Source: Petrolisthes cinctipes (Eukaryota > Arthropoda > Malacostraca > Decapoda > Porcellanidae). Taken from it: 64,000 bases of DNA. Position 1 is the first letter of the stretch; each line of letters starts with the position of its first letter. Position numbers and translations under genes: made by a program. Below are positions 9,851 to 22,772 of the stretch, one piece after another. The stretch covers positions 2,914,001 through 2,978,000 of the forward strand of contig JAWQEG010000710.1 of the NCBI GenBank assembly GCA_033782935.1. The letters run 5' to 3'. Under the pieces are notes generated by a model that was not told the DNA's origin, made no database searches, and saw only the letters and a list, made by a program, of their open reading frames with translations.

Positions 9851-12712
9851 CGCTTCTGGGACCAATAAATATCGAATTTTCGGGTGTTTTGGGACTGAAT
9901 TTGAGATATCGACTTTTGGGCACCTAAAATATCGATTTTGAGCATGTTTTGAGCCTATATTTTGAAAACATTCTAGCGCTGAGTAGGCATTTACAGATCG
10001 CTTCTGGGACCCCAAAATATCGAATTTTCGGGTGTTTTGAGCATGAGTTTGAGATATAAACGAGTACAGAAGATGCATGCACATATCGACTTTTGGGCAA
10101 CTAAAATATCGATTTTGAGCATGTTTTGAGCCTATATTTTGAAAACATTCTAGCACTGAATAGGCATGTACAGATCGGTTCTGGGACCCCAAAATATCGA
10201 ATTTTCGGGTGTTTAAGGCCAGAATTTGAGATATAAACGGGTACTGAAGATGCATGCACATATCGACTTTTGGGCACCTAAAACATCGATTTTGAGCATG
10301 TTTTTAGCCTGTATTTTGTAAATACTCTAACACGGAGTAGGCGTGTACAGATCGCTTCTGGGACCCCTAAATATCGAATTTTCGGATGTTTTAGGCCTTA
10401 ATTTGAGATATCGACTTTTTGGCACCTAAAATATCGATTTTTAGCATGTTTTTAGCCTATATTTAGAAAATATTCTAGCACTGAGTAGGCAAGTACAGAT
10501 TGCTTCTGGGACCCCAAAATATTGAATTTTCGGGTGTTTAGGGCCAGAATTTGAGATATAAACGGGTACAGAAGATGCATGCACATATCGACTTTGGGGC
10601 CCCTAAAAGATCGATTTTCAGTATTTTTTTGGCCTGTTTTTTTAAAATACTTTAACACGGAGTAGGCATGTACAGATCGCTTCTGGGACCAATAAATATC
10701 GAATTTTCGGGTGTTTTGGGACTGAATTTGAGATATCGTTTTTTGGGCACCTAAAATATCGATTTTGAGCATGTTTTGAGCCTATATTTTGAAAACATTC
10801 TAGCGCTGAGTAGGCATTTACAGATCGCTTCTGGGACCCCAAAATATCGAATTTTCGGGTGTTTTGAGCCTGAGTTTGAGATATAAACGAGTACAGAAGA
10901 TGCATGCACATATCGACTTTTGGGCAACTAAAATATCGATTTTAAGCATGTTTTGAGCCTATATTTTGAAAACATTCTAGCACTGAATAGGCATGTACAG
11001 ATCGCTTCTGGGACCCCAAAATATCGAATTTTCGGGTGTTTAGGGCCAGAATTTGAGATATAAACGGGTACTGAAGATGCATGCACATATCGACTTTTGG
11101 GCACCTAAAACATCGATTTTGAGCATGTTTTGGGCCTGTATTTTATAAATACTCTAACACGGAGTAGGCGTGTACAGATCGCTTCTGGGACCCCTAAATA
11201 TCGAATTTTCGGATGTTTTAGGCCTTAATTTGAGATATCGACTTTTTGGCACCTAAAATATCGATTTTTAGCATGTTTTTAGCCTATATTTAGAAAATAT
11301 TCTAGCACTGAGTAGGCAAGTACAGATTGCTTCTGGGACCCCAAAATATTGAATTTTCGGGTGTTTTGAGCCTGAATTTGAGATATAAACGTGTACAGAC
11401 GATGCATGCACATATCGATTTTTTGGCACCTAAAACATCTATTTTGAGCATGTTTTGGGCCTGTATTTTGTAAATACTCTAACACGGAGTAAACATGTAC
11501 AGATCGCTTCTGGTACCCCTAAATATCGAATTTTCGGGCGTTTTGGGCCTTAATTTGAGATATCGACTTTTTGGCACATAAAATATCGATTTTGAGCATG
11601 TTTTGGGCCTATATTTTGAAAATATTCTAGCACTGAGTAGGCATGTACAGATTGCTTCTGGGACCCCAAAATATTGAATTTTCGGGTGTTTAGGGCCAGA
11701 ATTTGAGATATAAACGGGTACAGAAGATGCAAGCACATATCGACTTTTGGGTACCTAAAAGATCGATTTTCAGTATGTTTTTGGCCTGTATTTTGAAAAT
11801 ACTTTAACACGGAGTAGGCATGTACAGATCGCTTCTGGCACCCCTAAATATCGAATTTTCGGGTGTTTTGGGACTGAATTTGAGATATCGACTTTTTGGC
11901 ACCTAAAATATCGATTTTGAGCATGTTTTGAGCCTATATTTTGAAAACATTCTAGCGCTGAGTAGGCATTTACAGATCGCTTCTGGGACCCCAAAATATC
12001 GAATTTTCGGGTGTTTTGAGCCTGAGTTTGAGATATAAACGAGTACAGAAGATGCATGCACATATCGACTTTTGGGCACCTAAAATATCGATTTTGAGCA
12101 TGTTTTGAGCCTATATTTTGAAAACATTCTAGCACTGAATAGGCATGTACAGATCGCTTCTGGGACCCAAAAATATCGAATTTTTGGGTGTTTAGGGCCA
12201 GAATTTGAGATATAAACGGGTACTAAAGATGCATGCACATATCGACTTTTGGGCATCTAAAACATCGATTTTGAGCATGTTTTGGGCCTGTATTTTGTAA
12301 ATACTCTAACACGGAGTAGGCGTGTACAGATCGCTTCTGGGACCCCTAAATATCGAATTTTCGGATGTTTTGGGCCTTAATTTGAGATATCGCCTTTACG
12401 CACCTAAAATATCGATTTTAGCATGTTTTGAGCCTATATTTTGAAAATATTCTAGCACTGAGTAGGCATGTACAGATCGCTTCTGGGACCCCAAAATATC
12501 GAATTTTCAGGTGTTTTGAGCATGAATTTGAGATATAAACGGGTACAGAAGATACATGCACATATTGACTTTGGGTTTCTAAAATATCGATTTTCAGCAT
12601 GTTTTGGGCATGTATTTTGAAAATCCTCTAACACGGAGTAGGCATGTACAGATCGCTTCTGGGACCCCAAAATATCGAATTTTCGGGTGTTTTGAGCCTG
12701 AATTTGAGATAT
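9851..12712. repeat. Short HOR block with 827-bp and 1,152-bp spacings
   Basis: A marker pair, AGCGCTGAGTAGGCATTTAC, occurs at 9975, 10802 and 11954. The spacings are 827 bp (3 L plus 2 S) and 1,152 bp (4 L plus 3 S). Accompanying variants shared by at least two copies are GGGACCAATAAATATCG, TTTAGAAAATATTCTAGC with GGCAAGTACAG, and TAGGCGTGTACAG. From about 12,390 the block passes through S2 and L monomers into the 12.7-kb paralogue. No coding signal is seen. Confidence 0.8.
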
Positions 12713-14652
12713 AAACGGGTACTGAAGATGCATGCACATATCGACTTTTGGCCACCTAAAACATCGATTTTGAGCATGTTTTGGGCCTGTATTTTTTAAT
12801 TACTCTAACACGGAGTAGGCATGTACAGATCACTTCTGGGACCCCATAATATCGAATTTTCGAGTGTTTTGGGCCTGAATTTAAGATATCGCCTTTACGC
12901 ACCTAATATATCGATTTTTAGCATGTTTTGAGCCTATATTTTGAAAATATTCTAGAACTGAGTAGGCATGTACAGATCGCTTCTGGGACCCCAAAATATC
13001 GAATTTTCTGGTGTTTTGAGCCTGAATTTGAGATATAAACGAGTACAGAAGATGCATGCACATATCGATTTTTGGGCACCTAAAATATCGATTTTGAGCA
13101 TGTTTTGAGCCTATATATTGAAAACATTCTAGCACTGAGTAGGCATGTACAGATCGCTTCTGGGACCCCAAAATATCGAATTTTCGGGTGTTTTGAGACT
13201 TAATTTGAGATATAAACGAGTATAGAAGATGCATACACATATTGACTTTGGGCCCCAAAAATATCGATTTTCAGCATGTTTTGGGCCTGAATTTTTAAAA
13301 TACTCTAACACGGAGTAGGCATGTACAGATTGCTTCTGGGACCCCAAAATATCGAATTTTCGGGTGTTTAGGGCCAGAATTTGAGATATAAACGGGTACA
13401 GCAGATGCATGCACATATCGACTTTTGGGCACCTAAAAGATCGATTTTCAGTATGTTTTTGGCCTGCATTTTGAAAATACTCTGACACGGAGTAGGCATG
13501 TACAGATTGCTTCTGGGACCCCTAAATATCGAATTTTCGGATGTTTTGGGCCTTAATTTGAGATATCGACTTTTTGGCACCTAAAATATCGATTTTTAGC
13601 ATGTTTTTAGCCTATATTTTGAAAATATTCTAGCACTGAGTAGGCATGTACAGATTGCTTCTGGGACCCCAAAATATTGAATTTTCGGGTGTTTTGAGCC
13701 TGAATTTGAGATATAAATGGGTACAGAAGATACATGCACATATTGACTTTGGGCATCTAAAATATCGATTTTCAGCATGTTTTGGGCATGTATTTTGAAA
13801 ATACTCTAACACGGAGTAAGCATGTACAGATCGCTTCTGGGATCCATATATATCGAATTTTCGGGTGTTTTGGGCCTTAATTTGAGATATCGACTTTTTG
13901 GCACCTAAAATTTCGATTTTTAGCATGTTTTTAGCCAATATTTTGAAAATATTCTAGCACTGAGTAGGCATGTACAGATTGCTTCTGGGACCCGAAAATA
14001 TTGAATTTTAGGGGGTTTAGGGCCAGAATTTGAGATATAAACGGGTACAGAAGATGCATGCACATATCGACTTTTGGGCACCTAAAAGATCGATTTTCAG
14101 TATGTTTTTTGCCTGTATTTTGAAAATACTTTAACACGGAGTAGGCATGTACAGATCGCTTCTGGGACCCCTAAATATCGAATTTTCGAGTGTTTTGGGA
14201 CTGAATTTGAGATATCGACTTTTTGGCACCTAAAGGATCGATTTTTAGCATGTTTTTAGCCTATATTTTGAAAATATTCTAATACGGAGTAGGCATGTAC
14301 AGATCGCTTGTGGGACCCCTAAATATCGAATTTTCGGGTGTTTTGAGCCTAAATTTGCGATATAAACGGGTACTGAAGATGCATGCACATATCGACTTTT
14401 TTGCTCCTAAAACATCGATTTTGAGCATGTTTTGGGCCTCTATTTTGTAAATACTCTAACACGGAGTAGGCATGTACAGATCGCTTCTGGGACCCCTAAA
14501 TATCGAATTTTCGGGCGTTTTGGGCCTTAATTTGAGATATCGACTTTTTGGCACCTAAAATATCGATTTTTAGCATGTTTTTAGCCTATATTTTGAAAAT
14601 ATTCTAGCACTGAGTAGGCATGTACAGATCGCTTCTGGGACCCCTAAATATC
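12713..14652. repeat. Second copy of the 1-2,117 block
   Basis: It aligns to the window start at offset 12,712, then 12,535 after one L monomer is missing at about 13,560. It includes an S-L alternating stretch (anchors 13,513 to 14,635). Shared rare features include GGGATCCATATATATCG, GAATTTTAGGGGGTTTAGGG, TTTTTTGCTCCTAAAACATC and CTTGTGGGACCCC. Point differences are visible throughout, so this is an old duplication. Confidence 0.85.
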
Positions 14653-17600
14653 GATTTTTCGGGTGTTTTGAGCCTGATTTTGAGATATAAACGAGTACAG
14701 AAGATACATGCACATATTGACTTTGGGCTTCTAAAATATCGATTTTCAGCATGTTTTGTCATGTATTTTAAAAATACTCTAGCACTGAATAGGCATGTAC
14801 AGATCGCTTCTGGGACCCCAAAATATCGAATTTTCGGGTGTTTTGAGCCTGAATTTGAGATATAAACGGGTACTGAAGATGCATGCACATATCGACTTTT
14901 GGGCACCTAAAACATCGATTTTGAGCATGTTTTGGGCCTGTATTTTTTAATTACTCTAACACGGAGTAGGCATGTTCAGATCGCTTCTGGGACCCCATAA
15001 TATCGAATTTTCGAGTGTTTTGGGCCTGAATGTGAGATATCGCCTTTACGCACCTAAAATATCGATTTTTAGCATGTTTTGAGCCTATATTTTGAAAATA
15101 TTCTAGCACTGAGTAGGCATGTACAGATCGCTTCTGGGACCTTAAAATATCGAATTTTCAGGTGTTTTGAGCCTGAATTTGAGATATAAACGGGTACAGA
15201 AGATACCTGCACATATTGACTTTGGGCTTCTAAAATATCGATTTTCAGCATGTTTTGGGCATGTATTTTGAAAATACTCTAACAGGGAGTAGGCATGTAC
15301 AGATCGCTTTTGGGACCCCAAAATATCGAATTTTCGGGTGTTTTAAACCTGAATTTGAGATATAAACGGGTACTGAAGATGCATGCACATATCGACTTTT
15401 GGGCACCTAAAACATCGATTTTGAGCATGTTTTGGGCCTGTATTTTTTAATTACTCTAACACGGAGTAGGCATGTACAGATCGCTTCTGGGACCCCATAA
15501 TATCGAATTTTCGAGTGTTTTGGGCCTGAATTTGAGATATCGCCTTTACGCAACTAAAATATCGATTTTTAGCATGTTTTGAGCCCATATTTTGAAAATA
15601 TTCTAGCACTGAGTAGGCATGTACAGATCGCTTCTGGGACCCCAAAATATCGAATTTTAAGGTGTTTTGAGCCTGAATTTGAGATATAAACGGGTACGGA
15701 AGATGCATGCACATATCGACTTTTGGGCACCTAAAACATCGATTTTGAGCATGTTTTGGGTCTGTATTTTGAAAATACTCTAACACGGAGTAGGCATGTA
15801 CAGATCGCTTCTGGGACCCCAAAATATCGAATTTTCGGGTGTTTTGGGCCTGAATTTGAGATATCGCCTTTACGCACCTAAAATATCGATTTTTAGCATG
15901 TTTTTAGCCTATATTTTGAAAATATTCTAGCACTGAGTAGGCATGTACAGATTGCTTCTGGGACCCCAAAATATTGAATTTTTCGGGTGTTTTGAGCCTG
16001 AATTTGAGATATAAACTGGTACAGAAGATACATGCACATATTGACTTTGGGCATCTAAAATATCGATTTTAAGTATGTTTTGAGCATGTATTTTGAAAAT
16101 ACTCTAACACGGAGTAGGCATGTACAGATCGCTTCTGGGACCCCAAAATATCAAATTTTCGGGTGTTTTGAGCCTTGATTTGAGATATAAACGGGTACTG
16201 AAGATGCATGCACATATCGACTTTTGGGCACCTAAAACATCGATTTTGAGCATGTTTTGGACCTGTATTTTGTAAATACTCTAACACGGAGTAAGCATGT
16301 ACAGATCGCTTCTGGGACCCCATAATATTGAATTTTCGGGTGTTTTGGGCCTGAATTTGAGATATCGCCTTTACGCACCTAAAATATCGATTTTTAGCAT
16401 GTTTTGAGCCTATATTTTGAAAATATTCTAGCACTGAGTAGGCATGTACAGATCCCTTTTGGGACCCCAAAATATCGAATTTTCGGGTGTTTTGAGCCTG
16501 AATTTGAGATATAAACGAGAATAGAAGATGCATACACATATTGACTTTGGGCACCAAAAATATCGATTTTCAGCATGTTTTGGGCCTGAATTTTTAAAAT
16601 ACTCTAACACGGAGTAGGCATGTACAGATAGCTTCTGGGACCCCAAAATATCGAATTTTCGGGTGTTTAGGGCCAGAATTTGAGATATAAACGGGTACAG
16701 AAGATGCATGCACATATCGACTTTTGGTCACCTAAAAGATCGATTTTCAGTATGTTTTTGGCCTGTATTTTGAAAATACTCTAACACGGAGTAGGCATGT
16801 ACAGATCCCTTCTGGGACCCCTAAATATCGAGTTTTCGGGTTTTTTGGGACTGAATTTGAGATATCGACTTTTTGGCACCTAAAATATCGATTTTTAGCA
16901 TGTTTTTAGCCTATATTATGAAAATATTCTAGCACTGAGTAGGCATGTACAGATCGCTTCTGGGACCCCAAAATATTGAATTTTCGGGTGTTTTGATCCT
17001 GAATTTGAGATATAAACGAGTACAGAAGATGCATTCACATATCGACTTTTGGGCACATAAAATATCGATTTTGAGCATGTTTTGAGCCTATATTTTGAAA
17101 GCATTCTAGCACTGAATAGGCATGTACAGATCGCTTCTGGGACCCAAAAAAATCGAATTTTCGGGTGTTTAGGGCCAGAATTTGAGATATAAACGGGTAC
17201 AGAAGATGCATGCACATATCGACTTTTGGGCACCTATAAGATCGATTTTCAGTATGTTTTTGGCCTGTATTTTGAAAATACTCTGACACGGAGTAGGCAT
17301 GTACAGATCGCTTCTGGGACCCATAAATATCGAATTTTCGGGTGTTTTGGGCCTTAATTTGAGATATCGATTTTTTGGCACCTAAAATATCGATTTTTAG
17401 CATGTTTTTAGCCTATTTTTTGAAAATATTCTAGCACTGAGTAGGCATGTACAGATTGCTTCTGGGACCCCAAAATATTGAATTTTCGGGTGTTTTGAGC
17501 CTGAATTTGAGATATAAACGGGTACAGAAGATACATGCACATATTGACTTTAGGCATCTAAAATATCGATTTTCAGCATGTTTTTGGGCTGTACTTTGAA

Positions 17601-19112
17601 AATACTCTAACACGGAGTAGGCATGTACAGATTGCTTCTGGGACCCCAAAATATCGAATTTTCGGGTGTTTTGAGCTTGAATTTGAGATATAAACGGGTA
17701 CAGAAGATGCATGCACATATCGACTTTTTGGCACCTAAAACATCGATTTTGAGCATGTTTTGGGCCTGTATTTTGTAAATACTATAACACGGAGTAGGCA
17801 TGTACCGATCGCTTCTGGGACCACTAAATATCGAATTTTCGGGTGTTTTGGGCCTTAATTTGAGATATCGACTTTTTGGCACCTAAAATATCGATTTTTA
17901 GCATGTTTTTAGCCTATATTTTGAAAATATTCTAGCACTGAGTAAGCATGTACAGATTGCTTCTGGGATCCCAAAATATTGAATTTTCGGGTGTTTTGAG
18001 CCTGAATTTGAGATATAAACGGGTACTGAAGATGCATGCACTTATCGACTTTTTGGCACCTAAAACATCGATTTTGAGCATGTTTTGGGCCTGTATTTTT
18101 AAAATACTCTAACACGGAGTATGCATGTACAGATCGCTTCTGGGACCCCTAAATATCGAATTTTCGGGTGTTTTGGGCCTTAATTTGAAATATCGACTTT
18201 TTGGCATCTAAAATATCGATTTTCAGCATGTTTTTAGCCAATATTTTGAAAATATTCTAGCACTGAGTAGGCATGTACAGATTGCTTCTGGGACCCGAAA
18301 ATATTGAATTTTCGGGTGTTTTGGGCCAGAATTTGAGATATAAACGGGTACAGAAGATGCATGCACAAGTCGACTTTTGGGCACCTAAAAGATCGATTTT
18401 CAGTATGTTTTTGGCCTGTATTTTGAAAATACTTTAACACGGAGTAGGCATGTACAGATCGCTTCTGGGACCCCTAAATATCGAATTTTCGGGTGTTTTG
18501 GAACTGAATTTGAGATATCGACTTTTTGGCATCTAAAATATCGATTTTCAGCATGTTTTGGGCATGTATTTTGAAAATACACTAACTCGGAGTAGGCATG
18601 TACAGATCGCTTCTGGGACCCCAAAATATCGATTTTTCGGGTATTTTGAGCCTGAATTTGAGATATTAACGGGTACTGAAGATGCATGCACATATCGACT
18701 TTTGGGCACCTAAAACATCGATTTTGAGCATGTTTTGGGCCTGTATTTTGTAAATACTCTAACACGGAGTAGGCATGTACAGATCGCTTCTGGGACCCCA
18801 TAATATCGAATATTCGGGTGTTTTGGGCCTGAATTTGAGATATCGCCTTTACGCACCTAAAATATCGATTTTTAGCATGTTTTGAGCTTATATTTTGAAA
18901 ATATTCTAGCACTGAGTAGGCATGTACAGATCGCTTCTGGGACCCCAAAATATTGAATTTTCGGGTGTTTTGAGCCTGAATTTGAGATATAAACGAGTAT
19001 AGAAGATGCATACACATATTGACTTTGGGCACCAAAAATATCGATTTTCAGCATGTTTTGGGCCTGAATTTTTAAAATACTCTAACACGGAGTAGGCATG
19101 TACAGATCGCTT
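14653..19112. repeat. Mixed L/S block, paralogue of 3.7-6.6 kb with extra monomers
   Basis: It follows the 3.7-6.6 kb block with stepwise offset changes. It holds the undeleted partner of the 125-bp monomer (15.86 kb), one extra L at about 16.1 kb, and about 974 bp of extra monomers at 17.5-18.5 kb in an L-S alternating arrangement. No unique sequence or plausible gene is seen. Confidence 0.8.
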
Positions 19113-20645
19113 CTGGGACCCCAAAATATCGAATTTTCGGGTGTTTAGGGCCAGAATTTGAGATATAAACGGGTACAGAAGATGCATGCACATATCGACT
19201 TTTAGGCACCTAAAAGATCGATTTTCAGTATGTTTTTGGCCTGTATTTTGAAAATACTCTAACACGGAGTAGGCATGTACAGATCTCTTCTGGGACCCCT
19301 AAATATCGAGTTTTCGGGTTTTTTGGGACTGAATTTGAGATATCGACTTTTTGGCACCAAAAATATCGATTTTTAGCATGTTTTTAGCCTATATTATGAA
19401 AATATTCTAGCACTGAGTAGGCATGTACAGATCGCTTCTGGGACCCCAAAATATCGAATTTTCGGGTGTTTTTAGCCTGAATTTGAGATATAAACGAGTA
19501 CAGAAGATGCATGCACATATCGACTTTTGGACACCTAAAATATCGATTTTGAGCATGTTTTGAGCCTATATTTTGAAAACATTTTAGCACTGAGTAGGCA
19601 TGTACAGATCGCTTCTGGGACCCCAAAATATCGAATTTTCGGGTGTTTTGAGCCTGAGTTTGAGATATAAACGAGTACAGAAGATGCATGCACATATCGA
19701 CTTTTGGGCACATAAAATTTCGATTTTTGGCATGTTTTGAGCCTATATTTTGAAAGCATTCTAGCACTGAATAGGCATGTACAGATCGCTTCTGGGACCC
19801 AAAAATATCGAATTTTCGGGGTTTTAGGGCCAGAATTTGAGAAATAAACGGGTACAGAAGATGCATGCACATATCGACTTTTGGGCACCTATAAGATCGA
19901 TTTTCAGTATGTTTTTGGCCTGTATTTTGAAAATACTCTGACACGGAGTAGGCATGTACAGATCGCTTCTGGGACCCCAAAATATCAAATTTTCGGGTGT
20001 TTTGAGCCTTAATTTGAGATATAAACGGGTACTGAAGATGCATGCACATATCGACTTTTGGGCACCTAAAACATCGATTTTGAGCATGTTTTGGGCCTGT
20101 ATTTTGTAAATACTCTAACACGGAGTAGGCATGTACAGATCGCTTCTGGGACCCCATAATATCTAATTTTCGGGTGTTTTGGGCCTGAATTTGAGATATC
20201 GCCTTTACGCACCTAAAATATCGATTTTTAGCATGTTTTGAGCTTATATTTTGAAAATATTCTAGCACTGAGTAGGCATGTACAGATCGCTTCTGGGACC
20301 CCAAAATATCGAGTTTTCGGGTGTTTTGAGCCTTAATTTGAGATATAAACGAGTATTGAAGATGCATACACATATTGACTTTGGGCACCAAAAATAACGA
20401 TTTTCAGCATGTTTTGGGCCTGAATTTTTAAAATACTCTAACACGGAGTAGGCATGTACAGATCGCTTCTGGGACCCCAAAATATCGAATTTTCGGGTGT
20501 TTAGGGCCAGAATTTGAGATATAAACGGGTACAGAAGATGCATGCACATATCGACTTTTAGGCACCTAAAAGATCGATTTTCAGTATGTTTTTGGCCTCT
20601 ATTTTGAAAATACTTTAAAACGGAGTAGGCATGTACAGATCCCTT
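19113..20645. repeat. HOR related to the 1,712-bp unit, copy 3 (nine monomers)
   Basis: It aligns to 6,611 at offset 12,502 with the order L S1 L L L L S2 L L. It shares GGGTTTTTTGGGACTG, TTTTTAGCCTGAATTTGAG and CATAAAATTTCGATTTTTGG. The last L monomer of the 10-mer is absent. Confidence 0.82.
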
Positions 20646-21472
20646 CTGGGACCCCTAAATATCGAGTTTTCGGGTTTTTTGGGACTGAATTTGAGATATC
20701 GACTTTTTGGCACCTAAAATATCGATTTTTAGCATGTTTTTAGCCTATATTATGAAAATATTCTAGCACAGAGTAGGCATGTACAGATCGCTTCTGGGAC
20801 CCCAAAATATCGAATTTTTGGGTGTTTTGAGCCTGAATATGAGATATAAACGAGTACAGAAGATGCATGCACATATCGACTTTTGGGCACCTAAAATATC
20901 GATTTTGAGCATGTTTTGAGCCTATATTTTGAAAACATTCTAGCACTGAGTAGGCATGTACAGATCGCTTCTGGGACCCCAAAATATTGAATTTTCGGGT
21001 GTTTTGAGCCTGAGTTTGAGATATAAACGAGTACAGAAGATGCATGCACATATCGACTTTTGGGCGCATAAAATATCGATTTTGAGCATGTTTTGAGCCT
21101 ATATTTTGAAAGCATTCTAGGACTGAATAGGCATGTACAGATCGCTTCTGGGACCCAAAAATATCGAATTTTCGGGTTTTTAGGGCCAGAATTTGAGATA
21201 TAAACGGGTACAGAAGATGCATGCACATATCGACTTTTGGGCACCTATAAGATCGATTTTCAGTATGTTTTTGGCCTGTATTTTGAAAATACTCTGACAC
21301 GGAGTAGGCATGTACAGATCGCTTCTGGGACCCCTAAATATCGAATTTTCGGATGTTTTGGGCCTTAATTTGAGATATCGACTTTTTGGCACCTAAAATA
21401 TCGATTTTTAGCATGTTTTTAGCCTATTTTTTGAAAATATTCTAGCACTGAGTAGGCATGTACAGATTGCTT
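20646..21472. repeat. Connecting satellite block S1 L L L S1
   Basis: Anchors at 20646, 20794, 20971, 21148, 21325 and 21473 give 148, 177, 177, 177 and 148 bp (827 bp in all). Markers are CTGAATATGAGATATAAACG near 20,837 and CTAGGACTGAATAGG near 21,117. It leads directly into the L-S dimer run. Confidence 0.8.
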
Positions 21473-22772
21473 CTGGGACCCCAAAATATTGAATTTTCGG
21501 GTGTTTTGAGCCTGAATTTGAGATATAAACGGGTACAGAAGATGCATGCACATATCGACTTTTTGGCACCTAAAACATCTATTTTTAGCATGTTTTTGGC
21601 CTGTATTTTGTAAATACTCTAACACGGAGTAGGCGTGTACAGATCGCTTCTGGGACCCATAAATATCGAATTTTCGGATGTTTTGGGCCTTAATTTGAGA
21701 TATCGACTTTTGGGCACCTAAAATATCGATTTTTAGCATGTTTTTAGCCTATATTTTGAAAATATTCTAGCACTGAGTAGGCATGTACAGATTGCTTCTG
21801 GGACCCCAAAATATTGAATTTTCGGGTGTTTTGAGCCTGAATTTGAGATATAAACGGGTACAGAAGATGCATGCACATATCAACTTTTTGGCACCTAAAA
21901 CATCTATTTTGAGCATGTTTTTGGCCTGTATTTTGTAAATACTCTAACACGGAGTAGGCGTGTACAGATCGCTTCTGGGACCCCTAAATATCGAATTTTC
22001 GGATGTTTTGGGCCTTAATTTGAGATATCGACTTTTTGGCACCTAAAATATCGATTTTTAGCATGTTTTTAGCCTATATTTTGAAAATATTTTAGCACTG
22101 AGTAGGCATGTACAGATTGCTTCTGGGACCCCAAAATATTTAATTTTCGGGTGTTTTGAGCCTGAATTTGAGATATAAATGGGTACAGAAGATACATGCA
22201 CATATTGACTTTGGGCATCTAAAATATCGATTTTCAGCATGTTTTGGGCATGTATTCTGAAAATACTCTAACACGGAGTAAGCATGTACAGATCGCTTCT
22301 GGGAACCCCTAAATATCGAATTTGCGGGTGTTTTGGGCATTAATTTGAGATATCGACTTTTTGGCACCTAAAATATCGATTTTTAGCATGTTTCTAGCCA
22401 ATATTTTGAAAATATTCTAGCACTGAGTAGGAATGTACAGATTCCTTCTGGGACCCGAAAATATTGAATTTTCGGGTGCTTAGGGCCAAAATTTGAGATA
22501 TAAACGGGTACAAAAGATGCATGCACATATCGACTTTTGGGCATCTAAAAGATCGATTTTCAGTATGTTTTTTGCCTGTATTTTGAAAATACTTTAACAC
22601 GGAGTAGGCATGTACAGATCGCTTCTGGGACCCCTAAATATCGAATTTTCAGGTGTTTTGGGCCTTAATTTGAGATATCGACTTTTTGGCACATAAAACA
22701 TCGATTTTTAGCATGTTTTTAGCCTATATTTTGAAAATATTCTAGCACTGAGTAGGCATGTACAGATTGCTT
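21473..22772. repeat. Four tandem 325-bp L-S1 dimers
   Basis: Anchors at 21473, 21650, 21798, 21975, 22123, 22299, 22448, 22625 and 22773 alternate 177/148 (one pair 176/149). The total is 1,300 bp, exactly 4 x 325. The first two dimers share AACATCTATTTT and TAGGCGTGTACAG in the L unit. The last two use a different L subfamily (GATACATGC, then CAAAAGATGC), so the alternation is kept while sequences differ. Confidence 0.9.

Noticed and set aside
14620..14865. Plus-strand 81-codon open frame
   Set aside because: It lies wholly within ordinary monomers and arises from chance substitutions. Paralogous copies are interrupted.
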